This document shows, piece after piece, positions 24,603-35,070 of a stretch of 46,143 nucleotides of DNA. The DNA lies in NCBI GenBank assembly GCA_035946615.1, contig DASYZB010000039.1:1-46143 (forward strand), written 5' to 3'. The stretch is from Verrucomicrobiia bacterium. Lineage in GTDB: Bacteria; Verrucomicrobiota; Verrucomicrobiia; Limisphaerales; UBA8199. The translations under genes and the position numbers were made by a program. Numbering within the stretch: the first letter of the stretch is position 1; the number at the start of each line of letters is the position of its first letter. The notes beneath the pieces were generated by a model. The model had not been told where the DNA came from. It did no database searches and worked only from the letters and a program-made list of their open reading frames with translations.

Positions 24603-26009
24603 ATGAAATCGAACGGTAAGTTTGCCTCCGGGGCCACGGTGGTCGCGCTCGCCTGTAGCGCAGCGACTTTGCTCGCAACAACCAATGCGGCGGAATATGC
24701 GTCCGCTGCGGGGCCGGCCACTCCCGGGCCGCTCTGGGACCCTGCGGTTAAGACTCCGGAGCAAACGCCGGAGCAGTTCTGGAACTGGCATTTCCAGAAC
24801 ACGGACATTATCCAGGGTGACCCTGCCTTCCCCGCCAAATACTCCGGGCCGAACAGCCTGGACAGCAAGGGGGAGATCAGGGAAACGGTCTCTCTGGATT
24901 TGTTTGCAGGCGCCCGGTTGTGGCAAGGGGCCGAGGCGCACGTCGATGGGCTGATGTGGCAAGGATTCGGCTTGAGCAAAACTCTCGGGATAGAGGCCTT
25001 TCCCAACGGCGAGGCCTTCCGTTTGGGAACCAAGGTCCCCAATGTGACCTTCGCGCGGGCCTTCATCCGCCAGACCCTTGGCCTGGGTGGCGAGCAGGAG
25101 ACCATCCAGGATGACCCGCTCCATCTGGCGGGCAAGCAGGATGTGTCACGGGTGACCCTCACCCTGGGGAAGATGAGCGCCAAAGATATCTTCGATAATA
25201 ATACCTACGCCAACGACCCGCGCACTCAGTTCATGAACTGGGGGCTGATGGCTAACGAGGCCTGGGATTATCCGGCGGACAGCCTCGGTTATGAAACCGG
25301 CTTCGCCGTCGAGTTGAACCAGCCCAAGTGGGCGCTGCGCTATGGCTTCTTCCAAATGCCCAAGGTCTCCAATGGCACGGCCCAGGACATGCATTATTTG
25401 GATGCCTGGGGTATGGTGGCGGAGTTCGAGCGCCGCTTTGTCCTCCACGAACGCCCGGGCGCCGTCCGTTTCCTTGCTTTTCTCAATCAGGCCCACATGG
25501 GCAGCTACCAGGAGGCGGTGGATAACGCCGCCCGCACTGGGCTCCCGGCGAATATCGCGGCGACAGGGGCGTATCGGCAGAAATACGGGTTTGGGCTGAA
25601 CGCGGAGCAGGAGGTCCTCAAGAATGTGGGAGTCTTTACGCGCCTCGGCTGGAGCGATGGCCGCAACGAGGCCTGGGTCTTTTCCGACGTGGACCGCACC
25701 GCGAGTCTGGGCCTGAGCATCAAAGGCGAATTCTGGCGACGCCCTAGCGATACCGTCGGGTTGGCCGGGGTGCTCAGTGGGATTTCCCGGGTCCACCAGC
25801 AATTCTTCGAAGCGGGCGGCACGGGCATCCTTGCCGGCGACGGGGCGCTGAATTACGGATGGGAAAAAGTCATCGAAACTTACTACGACTTTCAACTCTG
25901 GAGCAGCGTTCACGCCACACTCGATTACCAATTCGTCAGCAACCCCGCATTCAATCGCGACCGTGGCCCGGTCTCCATTCTGGGCGCCAGACTGCACTGG
26001 GAGTTTTGA
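24603..26009 (+). CDS. OprB-family carbohydrate-type porin
   Basis: A 468-aa outer-membrane protein with an N-terminal signal peptide (residues 1-30, ending TTNAAEYA). The mature part is rich in alternating aromatic strands (for example VSLDLFAGARLWQGAEAHVD and LGARLHWEF) and ends in phenylalanine, typical of outer-membrane barrels. It resembles the OprB group. Lying between the arsenic genes and mntR on the same strand as mntR, it might also admit metal ions, but that is only contextual. No Shine-Dalgarno is obvious. Confidence 0.77.
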   Translation: MKSNGKFASGATVVALACSAATLLATTNAAEYASAAGPATPGPLWDPAVKTPEQTPEQFWNWHFQNTDIIQGDPAFPAKYSGPNSLDSKGEIRETVSLDLFAGARLWQGAEAHVDGLMWQGFGLSKTLGIEAFPNGEAFRLGTKVPNVTFARAFIRQTLGLGGEQETIQDDPLHLAGKQDVSRVTLTLGKMSAKDIFDNNTYANDPRTQFMNWGLMANEAWDYPADSLGYETGFAVELNQPKWALRYGFFQMPKVSNGTAQDMHYLDAWGMVAEFERRFVLHERPGAVRFLAFLNQAHMGSYQEAVDNAARTGLPANIAATGAYRQKYGFGLNAEQEVLKNVGVFTRLGWSDGRNEAWVFSDVDRTASLGLSIKGEFWRRPSDTVGLAGVLSGISRVHQQFFEAGGTGILAGDGALNYGWEKVIETYYDFQLWSSVHATLDYQFVSNPAFNRDRGPVSILGARLHWEF

Positions 26010-26195
26010 CACACTTCCTCCCCTGCTCGTTTTGCTCCACTGAAGGAGCCTGGTTTTGTTCTCGATCGTATGGGCCATAAACCTATCCGGCGAAGGCTCC
26101 TCCCGGCATATTTGCAGATGCGCCCCCCAGACCCCTTGGCAGCGCGAGTGAAATGCTCGCCATGGCGATGGACATTTGCTAATGATTCCCCCGCT

Positions 26196-26687
26196 GTGAA
26201 AACAACAACTCGAAAGCCAAAGAGCGCGGCGTTGAACCGCTCCGAATCGACAGAAGACCATTTGGAGCGGATTCAGGAGCTGATCGAGGGGAAGGGCTAT
26301 GCCCGGGTAGCCGACCTGGCCGCCTCACTCCACTTGAGCACCTCGGCGGTCTCGAACATGGTGCGCCGGCTGGCTCGGCGTGGCTATGTCAATTACGAAC
26401 GCTACCGCGGCTTTACTCTGACCCCAAGCGGGCGCCAAGTGGCCCAGCACGTGAAAGCCCGGCACAATATCCTGACGGATTTCCTGGAAATCGTCGGCCT
26501 GGATTCCCAAACGGTGGACCGCGAGGTCGAGGATATCGAACACCATCTCCGCCCGGAGACCCTCACAGTCCTTTCGCAGCTTGTCGGCTTCTGGCGGGAA
26601 CACCCGCGTCAATTGAATGCTTTCAAACGCTATGTCCGCAAAGCACGGCTCGCCTCATTTCGCCAGGAAAGGGAGGATGGAAAGTAG
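26196..26687 (+). CDS. mntR: MntR/DtxR-family metal-dependent repressor
   Basis: A 163-aa regulator starting with GTG. The longer frame to 26070 lacks homology. Residues 17-80 form the winged helix-turn-helix (RSESTEDHLERIQELIEGKG, VADLAASLHLSTSAVSNMVR). The dimerisation and metal domain follows, with HNILTDFLEIVG and EDIEHHLRPETL supplying the likely Mn-binding His/Glu residues. No SH3-like domain is attached, as in MntR. It is convergent with the Nramp transporter gene, a common pairing, and would repress it under high manganese. Confidence 0.87.
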   Translation: MKTTTRKPKSAALNRSESTEDHLERIQELIEGKGYARVADLAASLHLSTSAVSNMVRRLARRGYVNYERYRGFTLTPSGRQVAQHVKARHNILTDFLEIVGLDSQTVDREVEDIEHHLRPETLTVLSQLVGFWREHPRQLNAFKRYVRKARLASFRQEREDGK

Positions 26688-26700
26688 CGCCGGCGAGTTA

Positions 26701-26719
26701 AACGGGCATCTCGCCCGTT
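26701..26719. repeat. REP-like hairpin with ATCTC loop
   Basis: AACGGGC, loop ATCTC, GCCCGTT: a perfect 7-bp stem with no T tract, 13 nt after mntR. The loop matches the hairpins at 35071-35119 although the stem sequence differs. Confidence 0.6.
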
Positions 26720-26804
26720 GGGCAGCGTACGCCCGCGCTGCTTTGTCATGAGCCCTGCGTGGGCTAGGATTGCAGTGCGTTACAGTTGCATTGCAGCTCG
26801 AAGT

Positions 26805-26877
26805 TGGACGTTCGAGGTTCGATGTTCGGCGCCTGGCGGAACATCGAACGTCCAATGTCGAACATTCAACATCGAAC
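26805..26877. repeat. dispersed TTCGATGTTC-type palindrome
   Basis: TTCGATGTTC (26818-26827) and its complement GAACATCGAA (26839-26848) bracket an 11-nt centre. Flanking sequence repeats GAACGTCCAA/TTGGACGTTC units. A 16-nt piece (AACATCGAACGTCCAA) recurs at 44064. It lies between the convergent mntR and mntH genes. Confidence 0.65.
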
Positions 26878-26904
26878 GCGGAGGATATACTTTTATTGCG
26901 TTGC

Positions 26905-28350
26905 TTATCGGCCAAGGATCACATGCCACGCCGACTTTAGCGAGTCGGGCAGTCCGCAGATGTCCATCGCGGTGATCAACAGGGCGCTGCCCCAGCCGGC
27001 GAGCAAGAGAAACCAACCGAGCTTCCATTTGCCCAGGCGCTTGCGGGAGGAGGTGAAATGCAGCAGCGGGAACATGGCAAAGGGGAGCTGGAGCGCCAGC
27101 ACGACCTGGCTGAGAGTCAGGAGATCATTGACGCTGCTATCGCCGCGAAGCCCGATGATAAGAACCGCCGGGATGATGGCAAGGGCCCGGGTGATGAGCC
27201 GGCGCAACCACGGTTGCAGGCGCCAGTGCATAAAGCCTTCCATCACCACCTGGCCCGCGAGCGTGCCGGTGATCGTGCTGCTTTGGCCGCTGGCCAGCAG
27301 AGCCACGACAAACAGCGCGCTAGCCATCGATGTGCCTAGCAGCGGCGCCAGCGTGAGATAGGCGATGCGAATCCAGTCGCTCTCGGGGCTAAAGGAAACT
27401 GTCTGGCCGCCCGCCACCACCAGGTGGGTTTTTCCGTAAAAGACCATGGCCGCCAGGACCATAATGGCGGCGTTGACAAAGAACGCGATGGTTAAGGCGG
27501 TAACCGAATCAATCGTGTTGAACCGGATACCAGTGCGAATCGAGGCTTCGTCTTTCTGTAATCTGCGACTCTGCACCAGGGCCGAATGCAGGTAGAGATT
27601 ATGGGGCATCACCGTCGCGCCGATAATGCCAATCGCCACGTAAATCATCCCGGCCTGGCGAAGACCCGGCGTGACCATGGCCCGCCCCATTTCCAAAAAA
27701 TTCGGCTGGGTCTGGGGCAGGACAAAAACCTCGATAAAATAGCAAACGCCGATGGTCAGAACCAGCAGCAGCACGATGCCTTCGATGGTTCGCATCCCGA
27801 AGCGTTGCAGGGCCAGGAGCAGCAGAACATCCAGCCCCGTAATAATGACCGCCCAAAGCAGTGGGATATGGAACATGAGGTTGAGCGCCACGGCGCTGCC
27901 GAGCACCTCCGCCAGGTCACAGGCGCCAATGGCCACTTCGCAGAACAGCCAATTGGGCCAGCGGGTCCAGCCCGGATACCAATCCCGGCAGCATTGCGCC
28001 AGGTCCTTTCCCGTGACCACTCCCAAACGGGAGGCAATCACCTGCATGAAAATGGCCATCAAGCTGGCCAGCCCTACCACCCAGAGCAGCCCGTATTTGA
28101 ACTGCGCGCCCCCGGCCAAGTCGGTGCCCCAGTTGCCAGGGTCCATGTAACCGACGCTGACCAGTATCGCCGGCCCGACAAAAGCGCGCCATTGCTGCCA
28201 AAAGCCGGCTTCATGATTGGGCACGTCGATGCTGCCATGCACATTTTCGAGCGACAAATGACCCCCATGCGGGCTTGGCGCGGACATCCCGTTGGCTTCT
28301 TTCCCGGCGCAAAGCGATCTCATTTCCACCGGTTGGGGTGAGGCTCTCAT
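26905..28350 (-). CDS. mntH: Nramp-family manganese/iron transporter
   Basis: A 481-aa inner-membrane transporter with about eleven transmembrane helices. The metal-binding residues of helix 1 are in YMDPGNWGTDLAGG, and those of helix 6 are in VMPHNLYLHSALVQSR. It imports Mn2+ or Fe2+ with protons. The N-terminal 40 residues are soluble and poorly conserved; ATG at 28350, 28323 or 28287 may be used. Its promoter carries a palindrome fit for the neighbouring mntR product. The family call is firm. Confidence 0.92.
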   Translation of the reverse strand: MRASPQPVEMRSLCAGKEANGMSAPSPHGGHLSLENVHGSIDVPNHEAGFWQQWRAFVGPAILVSVGYMDPGNWGTDLAGGAQFKYGLLWVVGLASLMAIFMQVIASRLGVVTGKDLAQCCRDWYPGWTRWPNWLFCEVAIGACDLAEVLGSAVALNLMFHIPLLWAVIITGLDVLLLLALQRFGMRTIEGIVLLLVLTIGVCYFIEVFVLPQTQPNFLEMGRAMVTPGLRQAGMIYVAIGIIGATVMPHNLYLHSALVQSRRLQKDEASIRTGIRFNTIDSVTALTIAFFVNAAIMVLAAMVFYGKTHLVVAGGQTVSFSPESDWIRIAYLTLAPLLGTSMASALFVVALLASGQSSTITGTLAGQVVMEGFMHWRLQPWLRRLITRALAIIPAVLIIGLRGDSSVNDLLTLSQVVLALQLPFAMFPLLHFTSSRKRLGKWKLGWFLLLAGWGSALLITAMDICGLPDSLKSAWHVILGR

Positions 28351-28421
28351 TGCTGAATCATTCGGCCACGGGGGCTCAGCTCCCGAAGGCGCGCCGGCTC
28401 TGCCATTTTCATGCAGTCTTT

Positions 28422-28451
28422 TCTATACAACAAGGTTGTTTACTATGTCAA
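28422..28451 (-). promoter_or_regulatory. mntH promoter with palindrome in the spacer
   Basis: On the minus strand TTGACA (28451-28446), an 18-nt spacer and TATAGA (28427-28422) form a near-consensus promoter. Within the spacer AACAA-GG-TTGTT (28429-28440) is a symmetrical site where a DtxR/MntR-type repressor could bind. The MntR assignment is inferred from the neighbouring gene. Confidence 0.6.
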
Positions 28452-28521
28452 AAAGAATGTTTTAATAGCAATACTCCACCCTGCTCCAGATGTCTCGAGA
28501 ATTTCAACATTTTATGCCAGC

Positions 28522-28567
28522 TTGACACTAAATTGGTTCTGATCTATATTTCGTTAGATGGCGAAAT
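28522..28567 (+). promoter_or_regulatory. arsM promoter with ArsR operator
   Basis: TTGACA (28522-28527), a 17-nt spacer and TATATT (28545-28550). The operator ATTTCGTTAGATGGCGAAAT occupies 28548-28567, with 7-bp arms (TATTTCG/CGAAATA) extending one base past each side. It overlaps the -10 box exactly as the arsR operator does. The leader to arsM is about 150 nt. Confidence 0.8.
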
Positions 28568-28707
28568 AAGGTTATGCTGACGCGAGAATTTCATGACCAT
28601 GACGATGATCAGGGCTTTGGACTCCGAGGACCAGAGCAGGCGTTATGCGTTTGCCGGCACGTCGCCCAACTCACTGCACAACACACATTGAACGATAAAA
28701 CAAACCA

Positions 28708-29595
28708 ATGAAACCGACCCAAGATGCTGAGCTGGTTCACCGGAAGGTCCGCGCAGGTTACTCTGATATAGCCGCTGGGCGCAATGCGCGGCGGTCAAGC
28801 GGAGGGGGTTGCTGCGGCCCCAAACCAAGTTCTTGCGGGACCGCCGCCGTGGATTCCGAAAAGCTTGCCCGGCATATCGGCTACTCCGCCGAAGAATTGG
28901 CCGCCCTGCCGGAGGGCGCCAATATGGGGCTCTCTTGTGGGAACCCAAACGCCCTGGCCTCACTGAAACCCGGCGAGGTGGTTCTGGACCTGGGCAGCGG
29001 GGGCGGCTTCGATGTGTTTATTGCGGGCAAAAAGGTGGGTCCCACGGGTCGTGTGATAGGGGTCGATATGACAGCCGAAATGCTGGCCAAGGCTCGCCAG
29101 AACATCGATTCATATCGCCGTGCAACCGGCCTCGACAATGTCGAGTTCCGGCTTGGAGAAATTGAACATCTCCCTCTGGCTGACGCCAGCGTGGATGCTA
29201 TTATATCGAACTGCGTCATTAATCTGTCGCCTGACAAGGGGCAAGTCTGGCGTGAGATTTCGCGCGTTCTCAAGCCCGGTGGGCGGGTGGCCGTTTCAGA
29301 CCTCGCGCTGGTCAAACCGTTGCCTGCCGTCATCGCCGGGATGGTCGAGGCGCTCGTGGGCTGCGTGGCCGGCGCAGTCCTGATTTCCGAAACGGAGGGT
29401 ATGGCCAAAGACGCTGGGTTGAGCGACATCGTTTTGAATCCCAAGTCCAGCTACATCGACGGCATGGTGGATGGGCAAGACCCGCTCTACCAAAAGATTA
29501 TCGCTCACCTGCCCCCAGGCGCCAAGCCCGGCGATTATATCACCAGCCTGGAAATCAGCGCGCGTAAACCAAGGCCGGTCCCTGGCGGGAAGTGA
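28708..29595 (+). CDS. arsM: arsenite S-adenosylmethionine methyltransferase
   Basis: A 295-aa class I methyltransferase that converts arsenite to methylated arsenicals. The N-terminal segment has a Cys-rich stretch (GGGCCGPKPSSCG). Conserved family cysteines appear in GLSCGNP and SNCVINLS. The S-adenosylmethionine motif is VLDLGSGGGFDVFIAG. The rest follows the ArsM layout to the end. It has its own strong promoter with an ArsR operator, so it is part of the arsenic response although 4.4 kb from arsR. It converges with rpiB, 38 nt away. Confidence 0.93.
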   Translation: MKPTQDAELVHRKVRAGYSDIAAGRNARRSSGGGCCGPKPSSCGTAAVDSEKLARHIGYSAEELAALPEGANMGLSCGNPNALASLKPGEVVLDLGSGGGFDVFIAGKKVGPTGRVIGVDMTAEMLAKARQNIDSYRRATGLDNVEFRLGEIEHLPLADASVDAIISNCVINLSPDKGQVWREISRVLKPGGRVAVSDLALVKPLPAVIAGMVEALVGCVAGAVLISETEGMAKDAGLSDIVLNPKSSYIDGMVDGQDPLYQKIIAHLPPGAKPGDYITSLEISARKPRPVPGGK

Positions 29596-29633
29596 CTCGA
29601 ACGCGTCTCTTCCTGGCAGTATTTACATCAGCC

Positions 29634-30089
29634 TCAGCGGGCCTCTTGCTGCTCGAGCGCGGCTACTTTGCGCAGCCGGCGCAGATGACGGTCTGCTTGA
29701 CTGAACTTGGCCGCCAGAAAGGTCTGGACAAGGTCCCATGCCACAGCGGGGCCGATGGTCCGGCCTCCTAAACAAAGAACATTCATGTGATCGTCTTCAA
29801 CGCCCTGCCTGGCGGAAAAATGGTCCTCGATAAGACCCGAGCGGACCCCTTTGATCTTATTGGCGCAAACTGAGGCCCCAACCCCGCTGCCGCAAACGGC
29901 CACGCCGCGCTCGACTTTGCCCTCAGCCACCGCGCGGGCGAGGGGAATAACAAAGTCAGGGTAATCGTCGGCTGCATTGAGTTGCGTTGCCCCGAAATCG
30001 GTGATCTCATGGCGCGCCTCGCGCAGTTGGGCCGCCAGTTTTTCCTTTAATTCAAACCCGCCGTGATCGGCGGCAATTCCTATGCGCAT
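29634..30089 (-). CDS. rpiB: ribose-5-phosphate isomerase B
   Basis: A 151-aa isomerase interconverting ribose 5-phosphate and ribulose 5-phosphate. The family signatures are IAADHGGFELKE at the N-terminus, the catalytic-cysteine loop VAVCGSGVGAS, and VEDDHMNVLCLGGRTIG. It is the last gene of the pentose-phosphate series on this strand, but about 870 nt of remnant genes separate it from zwf. The length is normal. Confidence 0.94.
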   Translation of the reverse strand: MRIGIAADHGGFELKEKLAAQLREARHEITDFGATQLNAADDYPDFVIPLARAVAEGKVERGVAVCGSGVGASVCANKIKGVRSGLIEDHFSARQGVEDDHMNVLCLGGRTIGPAVAWDLVQTFLAAKFSQADRHLRRLRKVAALEQQEAR

Positions 30090-30110
30090 AAGTTTTTCCA
30101 GTAGGGCGCT

Positions 30111-30275
30111 TTAGCGAGGGAGTGATTCGCCATTTTTGCGTTGCTCGCAAGTCCCGCAGATCGTGTGCTTCGGTTCAGTGTTCATCGCCCGGGAACGGCG
30201 GCACATCTGGCACAGCGGCGAGATGCTTCGCAAAATCCTCGCGGCGGCGGCACTGGAAAACTCAGGCTGGGGCAA
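30111..30275 (-). CDS. 54-aa zinc-ribbon protein, TTG start
   Basis: A short frame starting with TTG at 30275, preceded by GGAGG at 6 nt. It ends CQMCRRSRAMNTEPKHTICG then TCEQRKNGESLPR, so it has two CXXC pairs (CQMC, CGTC) suited to a zinc ribbon. It overlaps the end of the DUF2283 gene by 14 nt and stops 21 nt before rpiB. The metal site and ribosome-binding site support it as a real gene; the function is unknown. Confidence 0.55.
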   Translation of the reverse strand: MPQPEFSSAAAARILRSISPLCQMCRRSRAMNTEPKHTICGTCEQRKNGESLPR

Positions 30276-30471
30276 GGTCGGCCTCCAAGGGCTTGTCCTT
30301 CTTGAAGCGACTCACGCCGAAAATGCTGAAGCCGATAACGTTGCCTTTGGCATCAACGCGCTCCATTACGGCATCGTGGCGGGTTTCCTTTTCGTAGCCG
30401 GCAGCCTTCGAGAACCTCACTTCAAGGTAATCGGCTTCGGCATCGAACCAGACTTTTATTTTTTCGGCCAT
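30262..30471 (-). CDS. DUF2283-domain protein (antitoxin-like)
   Basis: A 69-aa protein with the DUF2283 pattern: MAEKIKVWFDAEADYLEVRF, then AVMERVDAKGNVIGFSIFGV. Members of this family frequently sit beside small nuclease-like toxins, and here it overlaps the end of the interrupted toxin-like gene by 16 nt. The frame is intact, so it might still be expressed after its partner was lost. The antitoxin role is inferred from context. Confidence 0.75.
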   Translation of the reverse strand: MAEKIKVWFDAEADYLEVRFSKAAGYEKETRHDAVMERVDAKGNVIGFSIFGVSRFKKDKPLEADLAPA

Positions 30472-30767
30472 AAATCTTCTCCGGCTTTCGGTTTATCCGT
30501 CAGGTAAGCCGTGACCACAAACGCATCGTTCTCCCCATACGTAACCACAACGCACAGCTATTTGCCACCCACAATTGTCTGGGCGTAAAACTCGTAAAAC
30601 AACCGCACCGCTTCATCCGACCGCGAGCGGCGCACCAATTGCGGTTGAAGCAACACCCGCTGAATCTCGGTTCCAGTTTCCTTCATTTCAGGATGCCCCA
30701 GGATGTGCGCCAACCGTTCATCCGTTAGCCGCACGGAATGGCCAAAGCAATCTTTAAGCGTTTTCAT
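30456..30767 (-). pseudogene. toxin-like gene with in-frame TAG
   Basis: The frame from 30767 reads MKTLKDCFGHSVRLTDERLA to VGGK, then a TAG at 30560-30558. It continues in the same frame as LCVVVTYGENDAFVVTAYLT, then DKPKAGEDLWPKK and a TAA. The family pattern has Trp after GGK, so TGG became TAG. The full length would be 103 aa. It resembles the small nuclease-like proteins of RelE/PBECR type (tentative) that pair with DUF2283 proteins. Its start overlaps the stop of the upstream remnant by ATGA. A base-call error is possible. Confidence 0.75.
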
Positions 30768-30907
30768 TCTGTTGCGCCCTCCACGATTTTGATTTCCTCC
30801 GGCATCAGGCTGTAGAGGGCATACACCAACTCGTCTATCTCCAGCTCCAACGCGCTCGTGTCCGCTCTTCCGACGGGTCGGGACTGTTCAACGCGGATCA
30901 GGACCAT
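30764..30907 (-). pseudogene. C-terminal remnant of an Eco57I-type restriction/methyltransferase protein
   Basis: A 47-codon frame ends with ALELEIDELVYALYSLMPEE then IKIVEGATE. This is the characteristic tail of Eco57I-like type IIG restriction-modification and PglX-like proteins. Nothing upstream of it encodes the enzyme body; zwf ends 54 nt away. Its stop overlaps the toxin-like start (ATGA), so it was once the first gene of a three-gene cassette. The identification rests on the tail motif only. Confidence 0.6.
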
Positions 30908-30961
30908 TGACAAAGTCTTTGGCGCAAGCGCCCTCGCCCAATCCGCACCTAACCGCAGTCC

Positions 30962-32341
30962 CTATTCAGTGACCACCGGATTGCGCCACCCGTCCAGAGG
31001 CGTGACACGGTCCACTTCAGCCGGTCCCCAGGTCCCCGGTTCATATTCATAGAGCGGAGTGCCGGCCTTGAGGGCCGGGTCCACAATGCGCCAGGCCTCT
31101 TCGACATAATCTTCACGGGCGAACAGGGTGGCATCTCCGCACATGGCGTCGCTAAGCACCCGTTCGTAGGCATCCATTTCCTTGGCAAACGGATGGCGGC
31201 TCGCCAGCAATTCCGAGAGCACACTCTTGGTTTCATCGACCGGCGAGGTCACATTCAACCCAAACGCCAGCACGATGTCGGGGCTGATTCGCAACCGCAC
31301 GTAATTTGACTCCAGATTGTACTGTTTATACATCGTGGGGGGGAGGCGTAAACGGACCAGGATTTCGGTGCAGGTCACAGCCAGGCATTTGCCCGAGCGG
31401 ATATAGAAAGGGACCCCGCGCCAACGCCAGGAATCAATGTGCAATTTGAGGGCCGCAAAAGTCTCTACCTTGGAATCAGGCGCCACGCCCGGCTCATTTC
31501 TGTAGCCTTTGAATTGCCCTCGCACCAGGCTCTTGGCATCCAGCGGGGCCACGGCCTTGAGGACCTTCACCTTTTCGTCACGAATCGATTCGCTGTCGGT
31601 GCGGATGGGCGGTTCCATGGCCAGGTTGGTCAGCACCTGGAACAGATGGTTCTGCACCACGTCGCGCACCGTGCCCACCTGCTCGTAGAATGCGCCCCGG
31701 CCCTGCACCCCGAAGTTCTCGGCCATGGTGATCTGAACATTCTCGACATAGGCCCGGTTCCAGAAGGGCTCGAAGACGATATTGGCAAAGCGAAAAAACA
31801 ACATGCTGTGCACCGGCTGTTTGCCCAGATAATGGTCGATGCGAAAAATCGCCTTCTCGTCAAAAGTTTGCAGCAGGATGCGATTCAGAGCGCGCGCCGA
31901 GGCGAGGTCGCGTCCAAAGGGCTTTTCTATGATGACGCGGCCATTGGCGGTGATACCCGTTCGGGAGAGTTGCTCGATGACGGTGGCGAAGGCCGATGGC
32001 GGGATGGCCAGGTAGTAGGCGGGCCGCTTGGCCTCACCGAGTTCGCGGCGAAGGGCTTGGAAAACGGCGCTGTCGTTGTAGTCGCCATCGACGTAGCGCA
32101 ATAGCTCGCATAATTTTTTGAAAGCCGCCGGGTCCAACCCTCCGTGGTTCTCGACGCTGTCCTTCGCCCGCGCTTTGAGTTGGTCCAGGTTCCAGCCTGC
32201 CTTGGCCACGCCGATAACCGGCACGTTGAGGGTGCCCCGCTTGACCATCGCCTGAAGCGCCGGGAAAATCTTCTTGTGAGCCAGGTCGCCTGTGGCCCCG
32301 AAAAAAACCAGGGTGTCCGAATGAGTCGAGTTGCCGTTCAT
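30962..32341 (-). CDS. zwf: glucose-6-phosphate 1-dehydrogenase
   Basis: A 459-aa enzyme oxidising glucose 6-phosphate to 6-phosphogluconolactone with NADP. The cofactor motif [16 protein letters not shown] lies near residue 14. The substrate-binding and catalytic segment [11 protein letters not shown] is typical, and [11 protein letters not shown] precedes it. It starts inside the end of gnd (4-nt ATGA overlap). Length is slightly under the 480-500 aa norm. Confidence 0.96.
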   Translation of the reverse strand: MNGNSTHSDTLVFFGATGDLAHKKIFPALQAMVKRGTLNVPVIGVAKAGWNLDQLKARAKDSVENHGGLDPAAFKKLCELLRYVDGDYNDSAVFQALRRELGEAKRPAYYLAIPPSAFATVIEQLSRTGITANGRVIIEKPFGRDLASARALNRILLQTFDEKAIFRIDHYLGKQPVHSMLFFRFANIVFEPFWNRAYVENVQITMAENFGVQGRGAFYEQVGTVRDVVQNHLFQVLTNLAMEPPIRTDSESIRDEKVKVLKAVAPLDAKSLVRGQFKGYRNEPGVAPDSKVETFAALKLHIDSWRWRGVPFYIRSGKCLAVTCTEILVRLRLPPTMYKQYNLESNYVRLRISPDIVLAFGLNVTSPVDETKSVLSELLASRHPFAKEMDAYERVLSDAMCGDATLFAREDYVEEAWRIVDPALKAGTPLYEYEPGTWGPAEVDRVTPLDGWRNPVVTE

Positions 32342-33377
32342 TGCACCTTCGCCACGGGTTTTTCCAGATGGCCGCCAAAGCCAAAGCGCATTGCTGAAAG
32401 CAGTTTGTCCTGGTAATCGGCTTCGCCGCGCGAGGCGAACCGCTCGTAGAGCGCCGTCGTTAAAACCGGGACCGGCACTCCTTCATCAATCGCGGCTTTG
32501 ATGGTCCAGCGGCCTTCGCCGGAATCGGAGACCCGGCCAGCAAATCGCGCCAGCTTCGGGTCGGCGGTCAAAGCGGTGGCTGTCAGGTCCAGCAGCCAGG
32601 AGGCAATGACGCTCCCGCGCCGCCAGACTTCGGCCACGTCCGGAATGTTGAACTCGTAGCGGTAGTGATCGGGATTGCGCAAAGGCGTTGTTTCGGCATC
32701 AGCCTGGCTCTGCTTTTCGCCGATATCGGCGGATTTTAAAACCCCCAGGCCCTCCGCGTACGCGGCCATGATTCCGTACTCAATCCCGTTGTGGACCATC
32801 TTGACGAAATGGCCCGCGCCGTTCGGACCGCAATGCAGGTATCCTTGTTCGGCGGTGCCGCCGAGTTTTTCCCGGCCCGGAGTGTGGGGAATTTGGCCGC
32901 GCCCAGGGGCGAGTGTGGCGAAGATGGGGTCCAAGTGTTGAACCACTTCCTGTTCGCCGCCGATCATCATGCAGTAGCCCCGGTCCAGGCCCCAAACCCC
33001 GCCGCTCGTGCCGACATCCACATAATGAATGCCCTTGGAGACCAGGTCCTTCGCCCGGCGAATATCATCCACATAATACGAATTGCCTCCGTCGATGAGG
33101 ATATCTCCCTGTTCCAGAAGCGGCACGAATTCGGCAATTGTTCCATCCACCACTCCCGCAGGAACCATGAGCCACACCGCGCGCGGTTTAGCGAGCTTCT
33201 TCACCAGGTCAGCGGGCGAACCAGCGCCTGCGGCTCCTTCCTTCGCCAAATCGTTTACCGCCTGTGCCGCGCGGTCATAGGCCACGCACTGGTGGCCGCC
33301 TCGAATCAGGCGCCGAACCATATTGGCCCCCATGCGCCCAAGTCCTACCATTCCAAGTTGCATTGTCGATTGGTTTT

Positions 33378-33381
<4 letters not shown>
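32338..33381 (-). CDS. gnd: 6-phosphogluconate dehydrogenase, decarboxylating (short form)
   Basis: A 347-aa enzyme of the shorter 6PGDH class, producing ribulose 5-phosphate. The Rossmann motif [16 protein letters not shown] is at the N-terminus. [10 protein letters not shown] and the substrate segment [19 protein letters not shown] (catalytic lysine and asparagine) are present. It overlaps both neighbours by 4 nt (ATGA), so it is coupled to pgi upstream and zwf downstream. An alternative ATG six codons in is possible. Confidence 0.95.
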
Positions 33382-35027
<1,646 letters not shown>

Positions 35028-35070
35028 TTTCGCTCAAAAGTTCTTGTTCATGTCCCTATGGCAAAAGTGG

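Noticed and set aside
25146-26261. A 371-residue open frame on the minus strand
   Set aside because: Antisense to the porin and the beginning of mntR; no domain recognisable.
28593-28691. A 32-residue leader frame (MTMTMIRALDSEDQSRR) ahead of arsM
   Set aside because: It has only a weak ribosome-binding site and no conserved feature; it resembles no known arsenic leader peptide, so I do not list it as a gene.
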